Assembly: GCA_012064385.1 (NCBI GenBank)
Contig: QRDG01001508.1
Span: forward strand, 365,431-429,430
Source: Puccinellia tenuiflora
Taxonomy: Eukaryota > Streptophyta > Magnoliopsida > Poales > Poaceae
Length of the DNA: 64,000 nucleotides
Direction: 5' to 3'
The translations under genes and the position numbers were made by a program. The notes under the pieces were generated by a model, which was not told where the DNA came from, made no database searches, and saw only the letters and a list, made by a program, of their open reading frames with translations. Below, in pieces: positions 12,514 to 23,490 of this stretch (within the stretch, counting starts at the first letter, position 1; every line of letters starts with the position of its first letter).

Positions 12514-12770
12514 TTGATGCACAAGCACACATTGTTTCTCGCTTTTGGGTGTAAAATCCCATCATCAAAAATTTACATAAATCGTGGGATGGAACCACAT
12601 AAAAACTTCCATCTAATTCAGAATTACATAATGATCAGGGATGCACACATTGTTCCTCGCTTTTGGGTGCAAAATCACATCATCAGAATTTTACATCAGT
12701 CCTGGGATGGAACCACATAAAAAATTCCATCTAATTTACAATTACATATATATGAGGGATGCACATATTG
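12514..12770. repeat. Diverged tandem repeat, about 120-bp unit, inside the MULE
   Basis: Three diverged copies are recognised by GATGCACA, CTCGCTTTTGGGTG, GGATGGAACCACATAAAAA and TTCCATCTAATT recurring in the same order from about 12514, 12640 and 12757. Confidence 0.7.
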
Positions 12771-12884
12771 TTCCTCGTGATTTGGGTGCTTAGTCTGCAC
12801 GGGAAAAACGCCATCTAGCAAGCTAAAAACTTGTTGTACATTTTGAGAATTACATTCTGCCTATAGGACACCATATGTAAAAGT

Positions 12885-13215
12885 TCCATCTAGATTAACA
12901 TAAAAATAAAATACCATCTAGCAAGCGAAAAGGTTAGTCCGTGTCGAGAGAATTACATTTTCATATATGACAGTGTGTATAAAAAGTTCCATCTAGTTTA
13001 ACATAAAAATAAAAATAAAAATACCATCTAGCAAGCGAAAAGATTAGTCCGTGTTGAGAATTACATTTTCGTATATGACACTATATAAAAAGTTCCATCT
13101 AGTTTAACAAAAAATAAAAATACCATCTAGCAAGCGAAAAGATTAGTCCGTGTTGAGAATTACATTCTGCCTATAGGACACCATATGTAAAAGTTCCATC
13201 TAGTTTAAAAGAAAG
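12885..13215. repeat. Tandem repeat, about 100-bp unit, inside the MULE
   Basis: The order AAAAGTTCCATCTAG, ACCATCTAGCAAGCGAAAAG, TTAGTCCGTGT, GAGAATTACATT recurs, with copies starting near 12887, 12979, 13087 and 13188. Confidence 0.75.
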
Positions 13216-14029
13216 AAAAGTTCCATCTAATTCGAACAAAAGAGCAATTGTATGACATCCAGTTCAACCCTATATAACGACTTCTAAGCATTCTGGAACA
13301 AGTTTGATTCTCTGATTGTGCAAAAAATGTAAGTTCCATGCAAAACGATATTCCAACAGTGGTGATATGATGCAAAAGGAAGCTGTTACTTCTGGTTACA
13401 ATATTGGTAGGCAATATAATATCCCGGGTGAAAAGTATTGGTGTTTTGGTGTGCAAAACAGATTGTAGGTGACATCCACCCAAAATCAGTTTGAACTTAA
13501 GTGAACTGTTCATTAAAAATGGTTAAAATTACTAGTAAGGGTACCGGACTATCGAAACCATCAGTAAAAAGACATGTAGATGAGAAAAATTACTTCCATC
13601 TATCGGACTGCTTGTGGGTTACGATTCATAATTAGGAAGTAATATTCTACCAGTGATTTAACTTGAACTCTCAGCTATGTGAGTCGAAAAAAATACAAAT
13701 GTTCGTGATTTGCAAAACGAACAAAGATTGCCATGGCAAAACTTACATCCAGTCCAAATATCCTTCCCAGATATTGCGTTGTTTCCCACTGAAAATCCCC
13801 CTCGTCATGCTATTTCTCAAGTTACATCCTACTGGACTGTAGGAGTAGTGGAGTACTAGTTAGAATTTCTCTTACATACTATTGGGATGTTTTTTTGTGT
13901 GTGTTTGCTAGATCAGTGGATTCGGAAATTTCGATGTCATCCAACAATTGTGTTACAAGTACAAGAGGATGTAACATACAGGAGGATATACGAGCTAAAG
14001 GATTTAATCAAACTTACATCCTAGTAGAC

Positions 14030-14321
14030 GGAGGGGGGAGTGGAGCCGCCACAGGTGCTGGAGGAGGCGACGACTCGACTGGTCCTCGGTGGAAGCGGGT
14101 GTGGACGGTGCGGTCGAGGATGGATATCACCTTGCGGAACTTGGAGACGGCCTCGTCGGCGATCTCACGGAACGGCTGCTGCTGATGCTGCGGTGCCTTG
14201 GACTGCGCCGTCGGGGAGAGGGAGAATACCAGGAGCTCTAGGCTGCGGAGGCCACCTCCTGGATGGCGATCTGGTCGTCGGGGCGTCGCGGGGCGTAGCA
14301 GCCCATGAGATCCACGACCAT
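14030..14321 (-). pseudogene. Captured 5' fragment of a group IId WRKY transcription factor gene
   Basis: The minus strand from the ATG at 14321 reads MVVDLMGCYAPRRPDDQIA, matching the N-terminus of grass group IId WRKY proteins. After a frameshift and stop near 14250 the sequence continues with SLELLVFSLS and then VSKFRKVISILDRT followed by HTRFHRGPV. That is the HARF/C-motif region (calmodulin-binding and plant zinc-cluster side) that precedes the WRKY domain in this group. The WRKY DNA-binding domain itself is absent. Sequence upstream on the minus strand (to about 14560) looks like a pyrimidine-rich 5' UTR. The fragment lies antisense to the host RPA-like gene, inside the MULE. Confidence 0.8.
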
Positions 14322-14783
14322 GGTCGCTGGAGTGAGCTCACTTGTGCCCGTGCAGATCTAGGCTCGCTATCTGGTTTGGTTGGGAGTTGGGAGTCCGGAT
14401 GCAGGGGAGGGGCGCAGCTGGACCGACGGGAAGCAGCGTGGAAGCGGGGAGGCGCCGATAGTGCCCGTCGGTGGGGAGAAGAAGCAGGCCGGGGAGGAGT
14501 TCGGGAGGCAGGGCCGTGAGAAGGGTGGAAGGTGAGATAAATGGATAAGAGGGGTCAGCGCACATTTTTTTTTTTTTTGGACGGATCAGTTTGCTCGGTT
14601 TCCACGCGCGTCATGTTGTGGGAAGATCGTGCGGCCACGCCTATGACCTCGCTGTAGGACAGGATCGAGGTCGACTACCAATTAGAAATTGCGTTATGTG
14701 TCCATGTGTTGGCCTTCTGGTAGCTAATGTGCGCTTCTGTTAATCACAGTAAGACCCCACCCAAAAAAGGAGGGAAGAAGTAA

Positions 14784-16409
14784 CTGCATGTTATCTATGA
14801 CTCATGTTCTTTGTGAAAGGTGGTTCCTTGATGTTCTATCGATCATTTTTTTCAGTTCATATTGCTCGACCCTGATCCTGACATTGATTATCTGCTTCTT
14901 CTTCAATAGGTGTCGCATATATTTTGAACCCACTTGTTGTCAGTAGCTACTACCTCCTGACATCATTGCTTTCCCTATGTTCGTAAATTCTTCCTATCAA
15001 TGAAATCAACGGTGATATGTAATATGTTATGTAATATATGCTCAGAACAGCAGCTTTAGTATTTTACAGGTTTCCAAAACATGCTATAAAATTTAGAATA
15101 GGCAAGAGCAGTGCCAACCTATGGTAGTAATGTAATTCTGCTAGACCAAAACAAAGGTGCACGTTCACCTCGCAGCCTGTTTGGGCCGCTATAATCAGGA
15201 TAAGAAATTTATTTGGGCCGCGATTGGGCCGCAACGGAACGGCCAGGAGGTGCCCCAAGGGGCGCCCCAGTCTCTAGTGCTTAGTTAAAGGCACATAAAA
15301 GTACAATAAAGATGAGCAAAAAATTAGTTCATGTCAATTAACAGGGTATGCATGGATAGAACACAAATCAGAACCACACATGAGCTTGTGATCAGCTCCA
15401 AGAGCAAATCAGAGAAATACTTCCAAGATAAAGACCATGCAGAAGCACCAGTAGGTACATTAAGGTTCTATGAACTAATAATACCAACCAAATATATCTT
15501 TGTGTTCACCACAACTCCTGGTATATCTTCCACTTCCTTTTCTTCATTTTCATGCAAAGCACATAGACATACTTTGCATATAGCAACTCTCTTGGAAGGA
15601 ACGAACATGGGATTGAAAGGAAGAAAAAATTATGGGACCTGTATTACTCCCGAGAAAGTGATTCAAGATCCACCATTGTTAAATTCGCAAGACCATAATA
15701 ACATAGTCAATAATTTTACTGAAATTCATGAATTGCCAGCAAAGAAATAAAGTTTAAAAGGTTTATCTTGAAAAGACATGTGTACTACTCTATACTTCAG
15801 TGAAGCAGACCTTGAAGCTAAGGAATTGTATTTACACATTTAAAATTAATGTGTGGTTGAAAAAGAAGTTTGAGGGTCAGAACAAAATTTAATCAAGACG
15901 TTATTACTTGCTATTTAAGATCGGCGCGACCAATTTAGGAAAGAGAAACATGATTTTCGTTTTTTTAGGTACAGTATCTACAAAAAATAATTCACATCAA
16001 TATGTAAAACTGAGAATTAACGGGGGAGGCAAAGCACACCTGAAATCGAGGCAATGAGCGACCAACCAAAACAGAAGCAGCCACTCGATATGATCAAAAT
16101 GTGATATCTCCTAACTAAATGGTAGACGAATCATTGTAAGTAGTAGTTTTCAGGAATTTATGTAAGGTTGTTGCCAAAGGAAATTTCACTTTAGCAGTTG
16201 GATTTCATGAACTATCAATGTTGCTGACATGAGATGCAAAAAAGGAAAAGTTCCATTCAGAACATCAATATTCAGAGCATATTCCAACTATCGTGAACTC
16301 AATAGCAAGACAGTTACATTTCAAATACTTCCACTAAGCATTAAGAGGAACAACCAATCAATGCCAAGTAAGAAACAAAAATTGTTTGCTCTCTTTCATA
16401 GACATTTAG
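14784..16409. other. Non-coding spacer after the RPA-like pseudogene
   Basis: It begins with the presumed 3' UTR of the RPA-like gene. No conserved protein, RNA gene or transposon end was recognised. An open frame at 15331-15750 (+) resembles nothing I know and has ordinary intergenic composition. The sequence resumes at 20882 beyond the solo LTR. Confidence 0.4.
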
Positions 16410-19400
16410 TGTCACATCCCAATATTTTGTAACAAGTAAAACCCTAGTTATGAGGAGTCAAAATTCAGAACCAACAAAAACTTTTCCATTATTTCATGTG
16501 ATGCCTGTTTAGCCTGCTATTATTTCATGTGATGACTGTGTGTTGTTCTGATATGCTTGTCTGGTTAAGTAACTGAACAACAATTAATTAATTAACCAAG
16601 ACAAAGTGACCAATATTAGTGACCTCAACTTGACCATAATTGGAATGAGACATGAAAATAAAATAAATATCCCTAACTACCTAAAACCCTAATTCTAAAG
16701 AGGGGCTTAAGAAAAGAATTATTTCTTATCCTTTACCCTTCTTTACTCACTCCTTTTAAGAAAAGTATTTCTTCTATGCAAATGCAAAAGTGGAGTTGAG
16801 TTAACCTCCCATCTCACCTCTTATTTCACTACCCTAAAAATATTTTTTTCGAAAATAATAATTCGAAAAGAATTCCAATTCTTTTCTTCTCTTTAAATTT
16901 GGAAATAAAGGACACCCTATTTTCTTGGCACCCAAAGATCCAGGAAAATTAGGGGAACCTTCCAACACCCCTCCAAAGCCAAATATGACCTCAAAATAAC
17001 CAAAACAAATTAGAAAGTTCAAAGAGGCATTCTGCCGAACACCCTATGGGCACAAATCAACCAATTTCGAAACTGAACTCTAAACCCTGGGAAAACCATA
17101 ACAACCTTGCCCTAGCCTCTCCTCTCACTGCCCAACCACTTCCCCCTCTCATTTAAACCACCAGAGAGACAGATCGTGGAGGATCTTGGCAGCCCGAGCT
17201 GCTAAGCCACCCTCCCTCTCACCTCTCTTACTCTCTCCTCCCCTGACCCCCAATGGTTGCCTGCCGCCCTTCTGGCACTGCACCGCGCCCCAGCAAGCAG
17301 GGAGACAGCAAGCTCACCCCTCCACCACACCCTAGCATCTCTCTCCCAGCCCGTGGCCACCCCGGCGCAACGAGCACTCAAGCGGACACCGCAATTCCCT
17401 AGGCAACGCCATCAAGACCGCACTGCACCCCTCTCTCCTCTAGACAACTCCCTGTCGAGCATGATCCCATCTCCCGACCAAATCTTGCTCGCCCTATCCC
17501 TGCTCGCCGCCACTGTAGACGTCGCCGCGTTCCCGGTTTGCCGTTGAACCCTAGCCCGCGTGGCTCTGCAGGCGCGCGCGGATGGCTGACATGGTTTACA
17601 CCACCACCGCGTCGCCATGACCGTGCCCCACACTTGCTCCGTACCCGCCGTCAAACACCTTGTCTGCACACTGGACCCACACGCGCTCGCCTCGCCACCA
17701 AAACCCTAGCCCGCGCCCAGGAGACGTTGCTCCACCGCTCAACCCGCCAATGGCGAGCCCTTGCTCTCTCTGTCGCTCCCCCTACACCTTGCCCACCATG
17801 GACCCGTCCCGGCCTATAAAAGGGTACCCGAGCCCTCAAAGCAACTCGCACCCCTCCTTCCACTCCCCCTCACTCTCCCTCACTCTCCACCACCTCTTTG
17901 CACCCGCTAGGAGGGCGGCAGCTCTGCTGCTCTCCATCCCGGCCGAGGAGGCCGAGCTCCTCGTGCTCGACATCGTCCGAGGTCGACGACGGCCACGCGG
18001 CCACGCTGCCTCTCTGTAACCTCTCTCTATTTCTCTGTTTTCCCTGCCGCGTCCAAATGCTCACCCGCGAGCCTCTCCATGTCCAGGTTCACTGCCAGGA
18101 GCTCGTCGGCAAGGAGTCCGCCCCGAGCTCAACGCGGAGCTGCAGCCGACGTCCGAGACCTCCCCGCACACGCGAGTCCACCAGTCACCTTCCCTGAGCC
18201 TCTGCACCCGTTCTGCACCACCACCTCTAGGACCCTCTAGGTGAGCTCCCGAGCTCGCCTCCGCCGTCTACCCCTCGGCCGTCGCCCGTTTTAGGTTGCC
18301 GGCGATGCGGAATCCAACGGCAGCGTACCGGTTCGGTTTTAATTAGGCGCTGACAGGCGGGACCCACCCGTCAGGAATTTGAGCATTTCCGAGCGCGGGA
18401 AATTCCCGTGGGCCGTCCCGTTAAGCCCGTTTCCACCCAAGCCCGTTCCATTTTTACCTAATAAATTTAAAAGATTCAAATCTGGACCTATCATAGGAAT
18501 TTAATATCCAGAGTTTGGTAGATTCAAAAATTATGAAATTTTATGTACTGGTAGCTTGTTAAATTATCTATCCAATGGTACTGGTCCCACATTAATTGGA
18601 TTATTATTAACCAAATGATAAATTAATTAAAACAGAAGGTTTATTACCTAAACTTGTTTGTTTATAATGCTCTAGATGCCCAATAATGTGAAACTAATTT
18701 TGTTAGCTTAGTCCAGAGAAACTCTAGCTACCATAGAATTGTCAGATTTAATTGAGCAACATAAATTAAATGGCATCTAAGTTAATAGTTTGACTCATTT
18801 CTATATTGTTTAAATTATAGCATGATTTTGGGTTGTCCAAATAACATGAGACCAATTTTGCTAGCTCTATATTATAATTATCTAGTTACCCTTAAAATGT
18901 CATAATTTTCTGCTTAGCAGAAAATGAATTAGCCTTAAAACTTGACTTAAACACCTTCTGTGCTAAACCAATTGTTTCTGCCAACTTGTTAGCTAAAATG
19001 GACCAAATCCAATTTTCCTAACTCACATTAACAAGTATTAGTTGTACCTAAAAGGACGCATTTTTCTGAGCAACAGAAATTAAATCGTGACATAACTCGT
19101 GTTATAGCTAAATTCTGCCTATTAAATTTTTATAACAAATAAGTGAGAGTTAAAATCTGCCAAACCCCAAATGTGGTGATTTTTAAAGTAGGCCAGTAGC
19201 TTCTTGTGGGATTTTAGTTTACATTTTTGTGGTGTTTTGTTGAGTGGAGGTATGATTGTGTGTTTTGTTTGTTAAACAACGATTAGACGAGAACGTTGCC
19301 GGGGATTTCGAGGAAGGAGGTTTTATTGATGAAGAGTATCAAGACCAGGGACAAGTTGCGGACCATGGCAAGCCACCCATTTGATCATACCCTTGTCCTA

Positions 19401-20881
19401 TTATTTTTACTAAGCATGTTTTACTTATGTTAAGATGCATGAAATGATTTCAAGTGGTGTGTGCCACTAAAACCCTTTTTAAGTGCTACCTATGTTATAT
19501 GCCATGATTAGGCCCCCCTTATATAGGAGTGTTCAGTTAGAGAAGTGAAAAAAATTAGGTTGGGAAAAATAAATGTTTTATTCAAAAACCCTCTTTATGA
19601 AAATCCTTGGGTGAACTTGTGTTTTACCCAAGATGTTGCTAAATGTTCACTTTGGAAAAGGAGTAAGAATGGAGTATGAAGGTTTTTGAGAAAATGCACG
19701 TTGTGTCCTAGTACTTACGTCGACCAGCCGAAACCTGTGCTACCACATTACCCCTATATGGGACGGGGCTTAGTTGATTAGCTTGCTCGCTTTAGTATGG
19801 GATGCCTCAATAGCGGAGATGCTCCGTTTTATGAGGGGCTGGTCCGGTGACCTTCCCCTGACCCAGGTCCTTCAAAGGGTCGAAGGATAGAAGCGTATTT
19901 TTATACCATCGGGCAAAACTATGAGTCCGCACACGCCAGGGCTCCGACGGGAGACCAAATTCCGGGTGTCGATGGAATGTTCATAAGGGCAGGGTCTTAT
20001 ACTAGGGTGAGCAAGTGAAAGGCTATGACCAGGAGCCGTCGTGACATACACCTTGTATGGCGAGATGTTGCCCACACGACGAGTCTTCCGGATGGTGTGG
20101 GTAAAGTGTACAACCTCTACCAAGTGTAAAACTATTTGAATAGTCGAGTCCTCGGATATGGATAGTTAGAAGGCCGTCCTATGACCTATGTGCAAAGTTT
20201 TCGTTTTCTAAAAACTATAAGGGAGATGTTATGGATGTCATACCAAAGGGCCGGTATGTGGAGAAATGAAGAAGAGGGATTCACGATGGGCCGTGATCCC
20301 ACCGGAGGAGTTTTTGAAATAAGACTACCTTTATGAAAAACTTCTTTTCAAACATCTTGCCTTTTTCAACATAGATATAGAGATATCTTTTCTTAAAAGA
20401 AAATGTTTTATAAAATAAAATAGTTACCCTTAGAGCCTTCCACCATAGTTCTATGCATTAACTCTTCAAATAAGTAAATACCGGGTGGTTTGCGAGTACA
20501 TTCAAATGTACTCATATTGGTTTCGTCCCTGTTTATTGTCTTGGCCAGACTTTGAGGAGCAGTATGAGGAACGAGACTACGACGCTGATAACGCGAACTA
20601 GGGATCTTCATCAGCCAGCTGCCTGTAGGGTTATTAAGGCATTCGTGTTCAGCCTACGACGCATATTGCTATTCCGCTGCTTGAAGGATGCGTGAGCCCG
20701 ATGAGGCAATTTATGTAAGACTATGGTCCTCGTGACCCTATTGTTGTAAGACTTTAATTCGGTACTATAACGGATGTAAACTTTGGTATTCAGTTCAAGT
20801 TATGTGCAATGACAGACTGATCATGGGATCGTTGTGTTAAGCATAACGGGTATTTCGGACAGCTAGTCCGGAGTCCCCACA
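16410..20881 (+). mobile_element. Solo LTR of a Gypsy retrotransposon
   Basis: A 4.47-kb sequence starting TGTCACATCCC and ending GTCCCCACA, flanked by exact TTTAG target duplications (16405-16409 and 20882-20886). No internal domain is present, so it is the product of recombination between two LTRs. Its layout (AT-rich flanks, GC-rich centre, TATAAAA at 17815-17821 followed by a CT-rich leader) parallels the Gypsy-B LTR, and the start resembles TGTAACAGCCC/TGTAACAACCC of the two neighbouring Gypsy LTRs. That supports plus orientation. Confidence 0.88.
17815..17821 (+). promoter_or_regulatory. TATA box in the solo LTR
   Basis: TATAAAAGGG is preceded by GC-rich sequence and followed by a CT-rich presumed leader. 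It is the probable LTR promoter on the plus strand. Confidence 0.5.
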
Positions 20882-21039
20882 TTTAGCTACCATGAGTAAA
20901 ACACCAGGAAATGAAGAACATATTAGGGCTATAAATCACTACCTTGGCTCAGTAAGCTAGATAACTCATTAGCCCTCCTCATTACCTCAACCGACTATTC
21001 TTGGTGTTCTCCCTTTGTTGTTAACTCTCAGGAAATATG
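20882..21039. other. Spacer between the solo LTR and the SIRE-like sequence
   Basis: This continues the sequence interrupted at 16409. No feature is recognised. Confidence 0.4.
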
Positions 21040-22169
21040 TGAAAGGATCGTATGGGCACCTAGAGGGGGGGGGGGTGAATAGGTGCTACACCAATTTTTA
21101 ATACTTTTTCAATTTGAGGCTTTACACAAAGGTAAATTCTCTAGATATGCAACTATGGTGAATTTACCTATATGATGAGCAAGCAACTACGACAAGGCAA
21201 TTAACACGATACAAGTAAATACAACTAAGGGATAGAGATAACCGAAAGTAGAAGCACGCAGAGGCAAGGATGTATTCCCGAGTTCCTCCTTGTTAAGGGA
21301 GTACGTCTCGTTGGAGGGGTGTGAGCTCGCCACAAAGGCCTACTCAAGATGCCTCAAAAGGCCTCACCCTATTCTCCGATGGACCTCACCACAAGGATTA
21401 GTTTTACCTTCCACTATCGGAATCCTTCAAGGCGGAATCCGGAGCCTTTACAACGTTCTTGAGGCACACACCCACAACTTAATTGGGGGTCCCAAATCAA
21501 CAAATTTATCACGATTACAACAAGTAGTAAGCAAATGAATCTAGGGAAAACACAAGCAAACCCTAGAAACGAAATCCCTCAAGTGAATGAGGGGAGAATG
21601 AAGAACGGCTTTGTGAAGATGTAGATCGGGGCCTACTCCTTCAATCCTCCAAAGATCAACGAGTTTAGGTGGAGGGATTGGGAGATCTACAGAGTTTTGA
21701 GCTTGCAATAATGGTGTTCTTCAATGCTTGGGCGAGCTGGAATGGCTGAAGGTAGGTGGAGGGGTATAAATACCCCTCCCCAATAATTGAGCCATTGGGG
21801 GCATTTTCCTGCGCGCAGGGAGCCCGGCCTGAGCCCGGCCTGGGGTCGGCCTGTCGGTGGGGGGAGGCACGTAGGGGAGCAGCAAAGAGGCCGGGCTCGG
21901 CCCAGCCTGGGCCGGCTGGTCTGGCACGGAGGCCGGGCAGTGACCCGAGGCAGCCGTCCTCGGCCCGGCCTGGTGGCCGAGCCGCCCGGCCTGGGGCCGG
22001 CCTAGGCCCGGCCAGGCCGGCCAGCCAGGGCACCTCCAAAACAAATATATAAGCGCCAATCTTTCTGCTTTTTGGTAAACGGCATAATTCCAACAAATGT
22101 AATTTCAACCCTGCCACACTTAGCATCATATCAAATTATCACAAGTGTTGCTATCTAACACACAAAACA
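21040..22169 (-). mobile_element. SIRE-like Copia-derived sequence, left part of the outermost host of the nest
   Basis: It starts with a run of G after CACCTAGA and GTGAATAGGTG, a motif I associate with grass retrotransposon derivatives. It is continuous with 60336 onward once Gypsy-B and one AAACA duplication are removed. The right half carries words typical of SIRE/Maximus 3' regions, such as CCAAAGGGGGAGAA on the minus strand. No open reading frame of pol type is present. The assignment to SIRE is an inference and the left boundary is approximate. Confidence 0.45.
21815..22035. repeat. GC-rich iterated GCCCGGCCTGGG/GGCCGGCC block
   Basis: About 220 bp of overlapping GGCCCGGCC, CGGCCTGGG and GCCGGCC words, many palindromic, in otherwise mid-GC sequence. 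It encodes no recognisable protein in any frame. Confidence 0.7.
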
Positions 22170-23268
22170 TGTAGCGCCCCGACCCCAGAACTATACAGTG
22201 AAGCTTTGTGCAACAGACATAGCTATCACGTATAGTAGAGAGATCAAGACTTGTGGAACAACTGGCACGTCACAGACTCTACGACACAAAAGTTCATAAG
22301 CAACTCATATATGAGAAGGATACAGATAGCACAACAAGGGTCACCGACCCATCATCACATCAAGCGAAAGCAAATTATGTTGTCTAACAACAAGATCCAA
22401 AATATGGCCTAAGAGGCCTGCAGATAAACATCCCAGCCAGCTTGTTCCACGACGTCCCAAGCTGCCACCTGGGAACCCCAAACTACTCGTCGATGTCAAC
22501 GAAGAACCCACCAGTCTGCTCGGTGACGTCCTCCTCTGAAACAAATTATAACAGCAGCAAATAGAGACTGAGTATGATGTACTCGCAAGTTTAGTAGGGC
22601 GATATAGGCCCAATGATGACGGAGGCTCTAAGCTGTATATGTAGCTATTTTTGCATAAAGCTAATTTTCATAAACAGGACATACTGACACGTGGCACCGA
22701 CTACTCAGAATATTTTTCATAAAGGGGATAAGATAGTAAACTTTCATCTTAGGTTCTCAACGAACCTACTTGTAGCCATAACCACTCATCTCCACCAAAG
22801 GCACTCTCCCGAATCACCCTCGAGGAAATGAACCTTTATCACAAGTTGATTATGCAACCTTTAGCTGCCATATCAATTAGGTTAAAGTTCTCTATGAGCT
22901 AATCCGCCTTTCCCAAGAGTTTGTCCATAACCGCGGACACGGCTTTTCGAAAAGATTTAACCCTACAGGGGTGTGCTAATTTACCCATTGGTACCGTCCG
23001 GCTCACCTAATTGGCCCTCTTCCGGGGAGGACCGGCGGGCGGGCGCGGTTAGACCTTTACCTTGCATGAGGCTTACTCAAGGATCATCAGTGTGCGGAAG
23101 GACATGTTCAATGCCTATTTCAACACCCTGCCCCGCGGCCACATCCTAAACACCACCGTCCTCATCAAGCCTTCTTCCACCCACACACTCACATGCAAAT
23201 GGAAAGCTCAAACTAGAGGACCCTTGACAAGCCCCTCACAAATTATTCGGTCAGTAAGGGGCCCATAC

Positions 23269-23490
23269 CACTAGTAGAGAAAGGGGCAACAGCACCGGTT
23301 GTATTGGACCTTTAGTACCGGTTGTGCAACCGGTACTAAAAGGTTGGCACTAAAGGGTCACCTCTTTAGTACCGGTTTTATATACAACCGGTACTAAAGG
23401 CCCTCCACGTGGGCACAGCAGCGCGCGCGCAGGCGGAGGACCTTTAGTACCGGTTGGTAATACCAACCGGTATTAAAGGTTCCTGCATTT
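23269..23490. repeat. CACTA left terminal inverted repeat and subterminal palindromes
   Basis: The CACTAGTAG terminus is followed by several copies of CTTTAGTACCGGTT and its complement AACCGGTACTAAAG, arranged as short foldbacks. Confidence 0.92.

Larger units (their letters stand above)
12148..14692. mobile_element. Mutator-like element (Pack-MULE) in the last intron of the RPA-like pseudogene
   Basis: It is flanked by an exact 10-bp direct repeat GTTATGTGTC (12138-12147 and 14693-14702). The ends form degenerate inverted repeats sharing GTCGACCTCGATC about 17-18 bp in, followed by a further AGGTCA match. Target duplication length and long degenerate TIRs fit the Mutator superfamily. It encodes no transposase. 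It contains two sets of tandem repeats and, near the right end, an antisense WRKY gene fragment, making it a Pack-MULE candidate. Confidence 0.75.
8716..14783 (+). pseudogene. Replication protein A 70 kDa subunit-like (OB-fold) pseudogene
   Basis: The first coding exon (8716-8859) begins MGFDLLSDVSPSSRHW and matches the N-terminal OB-fold of plant RPA1-like proteins. Exon 2 starts at 9028 and is split by a MITE. Later exons (9967-10069, 10154-10284, 10365-10447, 10551-10682) carry DBD-B-like blocks such as VRLVLWGQRAIEFDAD and DETLSGGSACRW, with good GT/AG sites. The last exon (14750-14783) ends KTPPKKGGKK, joined from a donor after 12104; that intron holds the 2.5-kb MULE. RPA binds single-stranded DNA in replication and repair, and this subfamily is expanded in grasses. 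Damage includes the MITE, a one-base insertion near 9632, stops in exon 2 (TGA where W is expected), exon 5 (TAG at 10403-10405) and exon 6. It is not functional as read. Confidence 0.82.

Noticed and set aside
15331..15750. 139-codon plus-strand open frame
   Set aside because: No recognisable motif, no intron signals, and ordinary intergenic composition. I could not support it as a gene.
17257..18197. Cluster of open frames on both strands
   Set aside because: GC-rich centre of the solo LTR, with the same layout as other Gypsy LTR leaders.
22341..22613. 90-codon open frame also found at 56466-56738
   Set aside because: It is conserved only because it is the same LTR sequence. No domain is seen and it is antisense to nothing functional.
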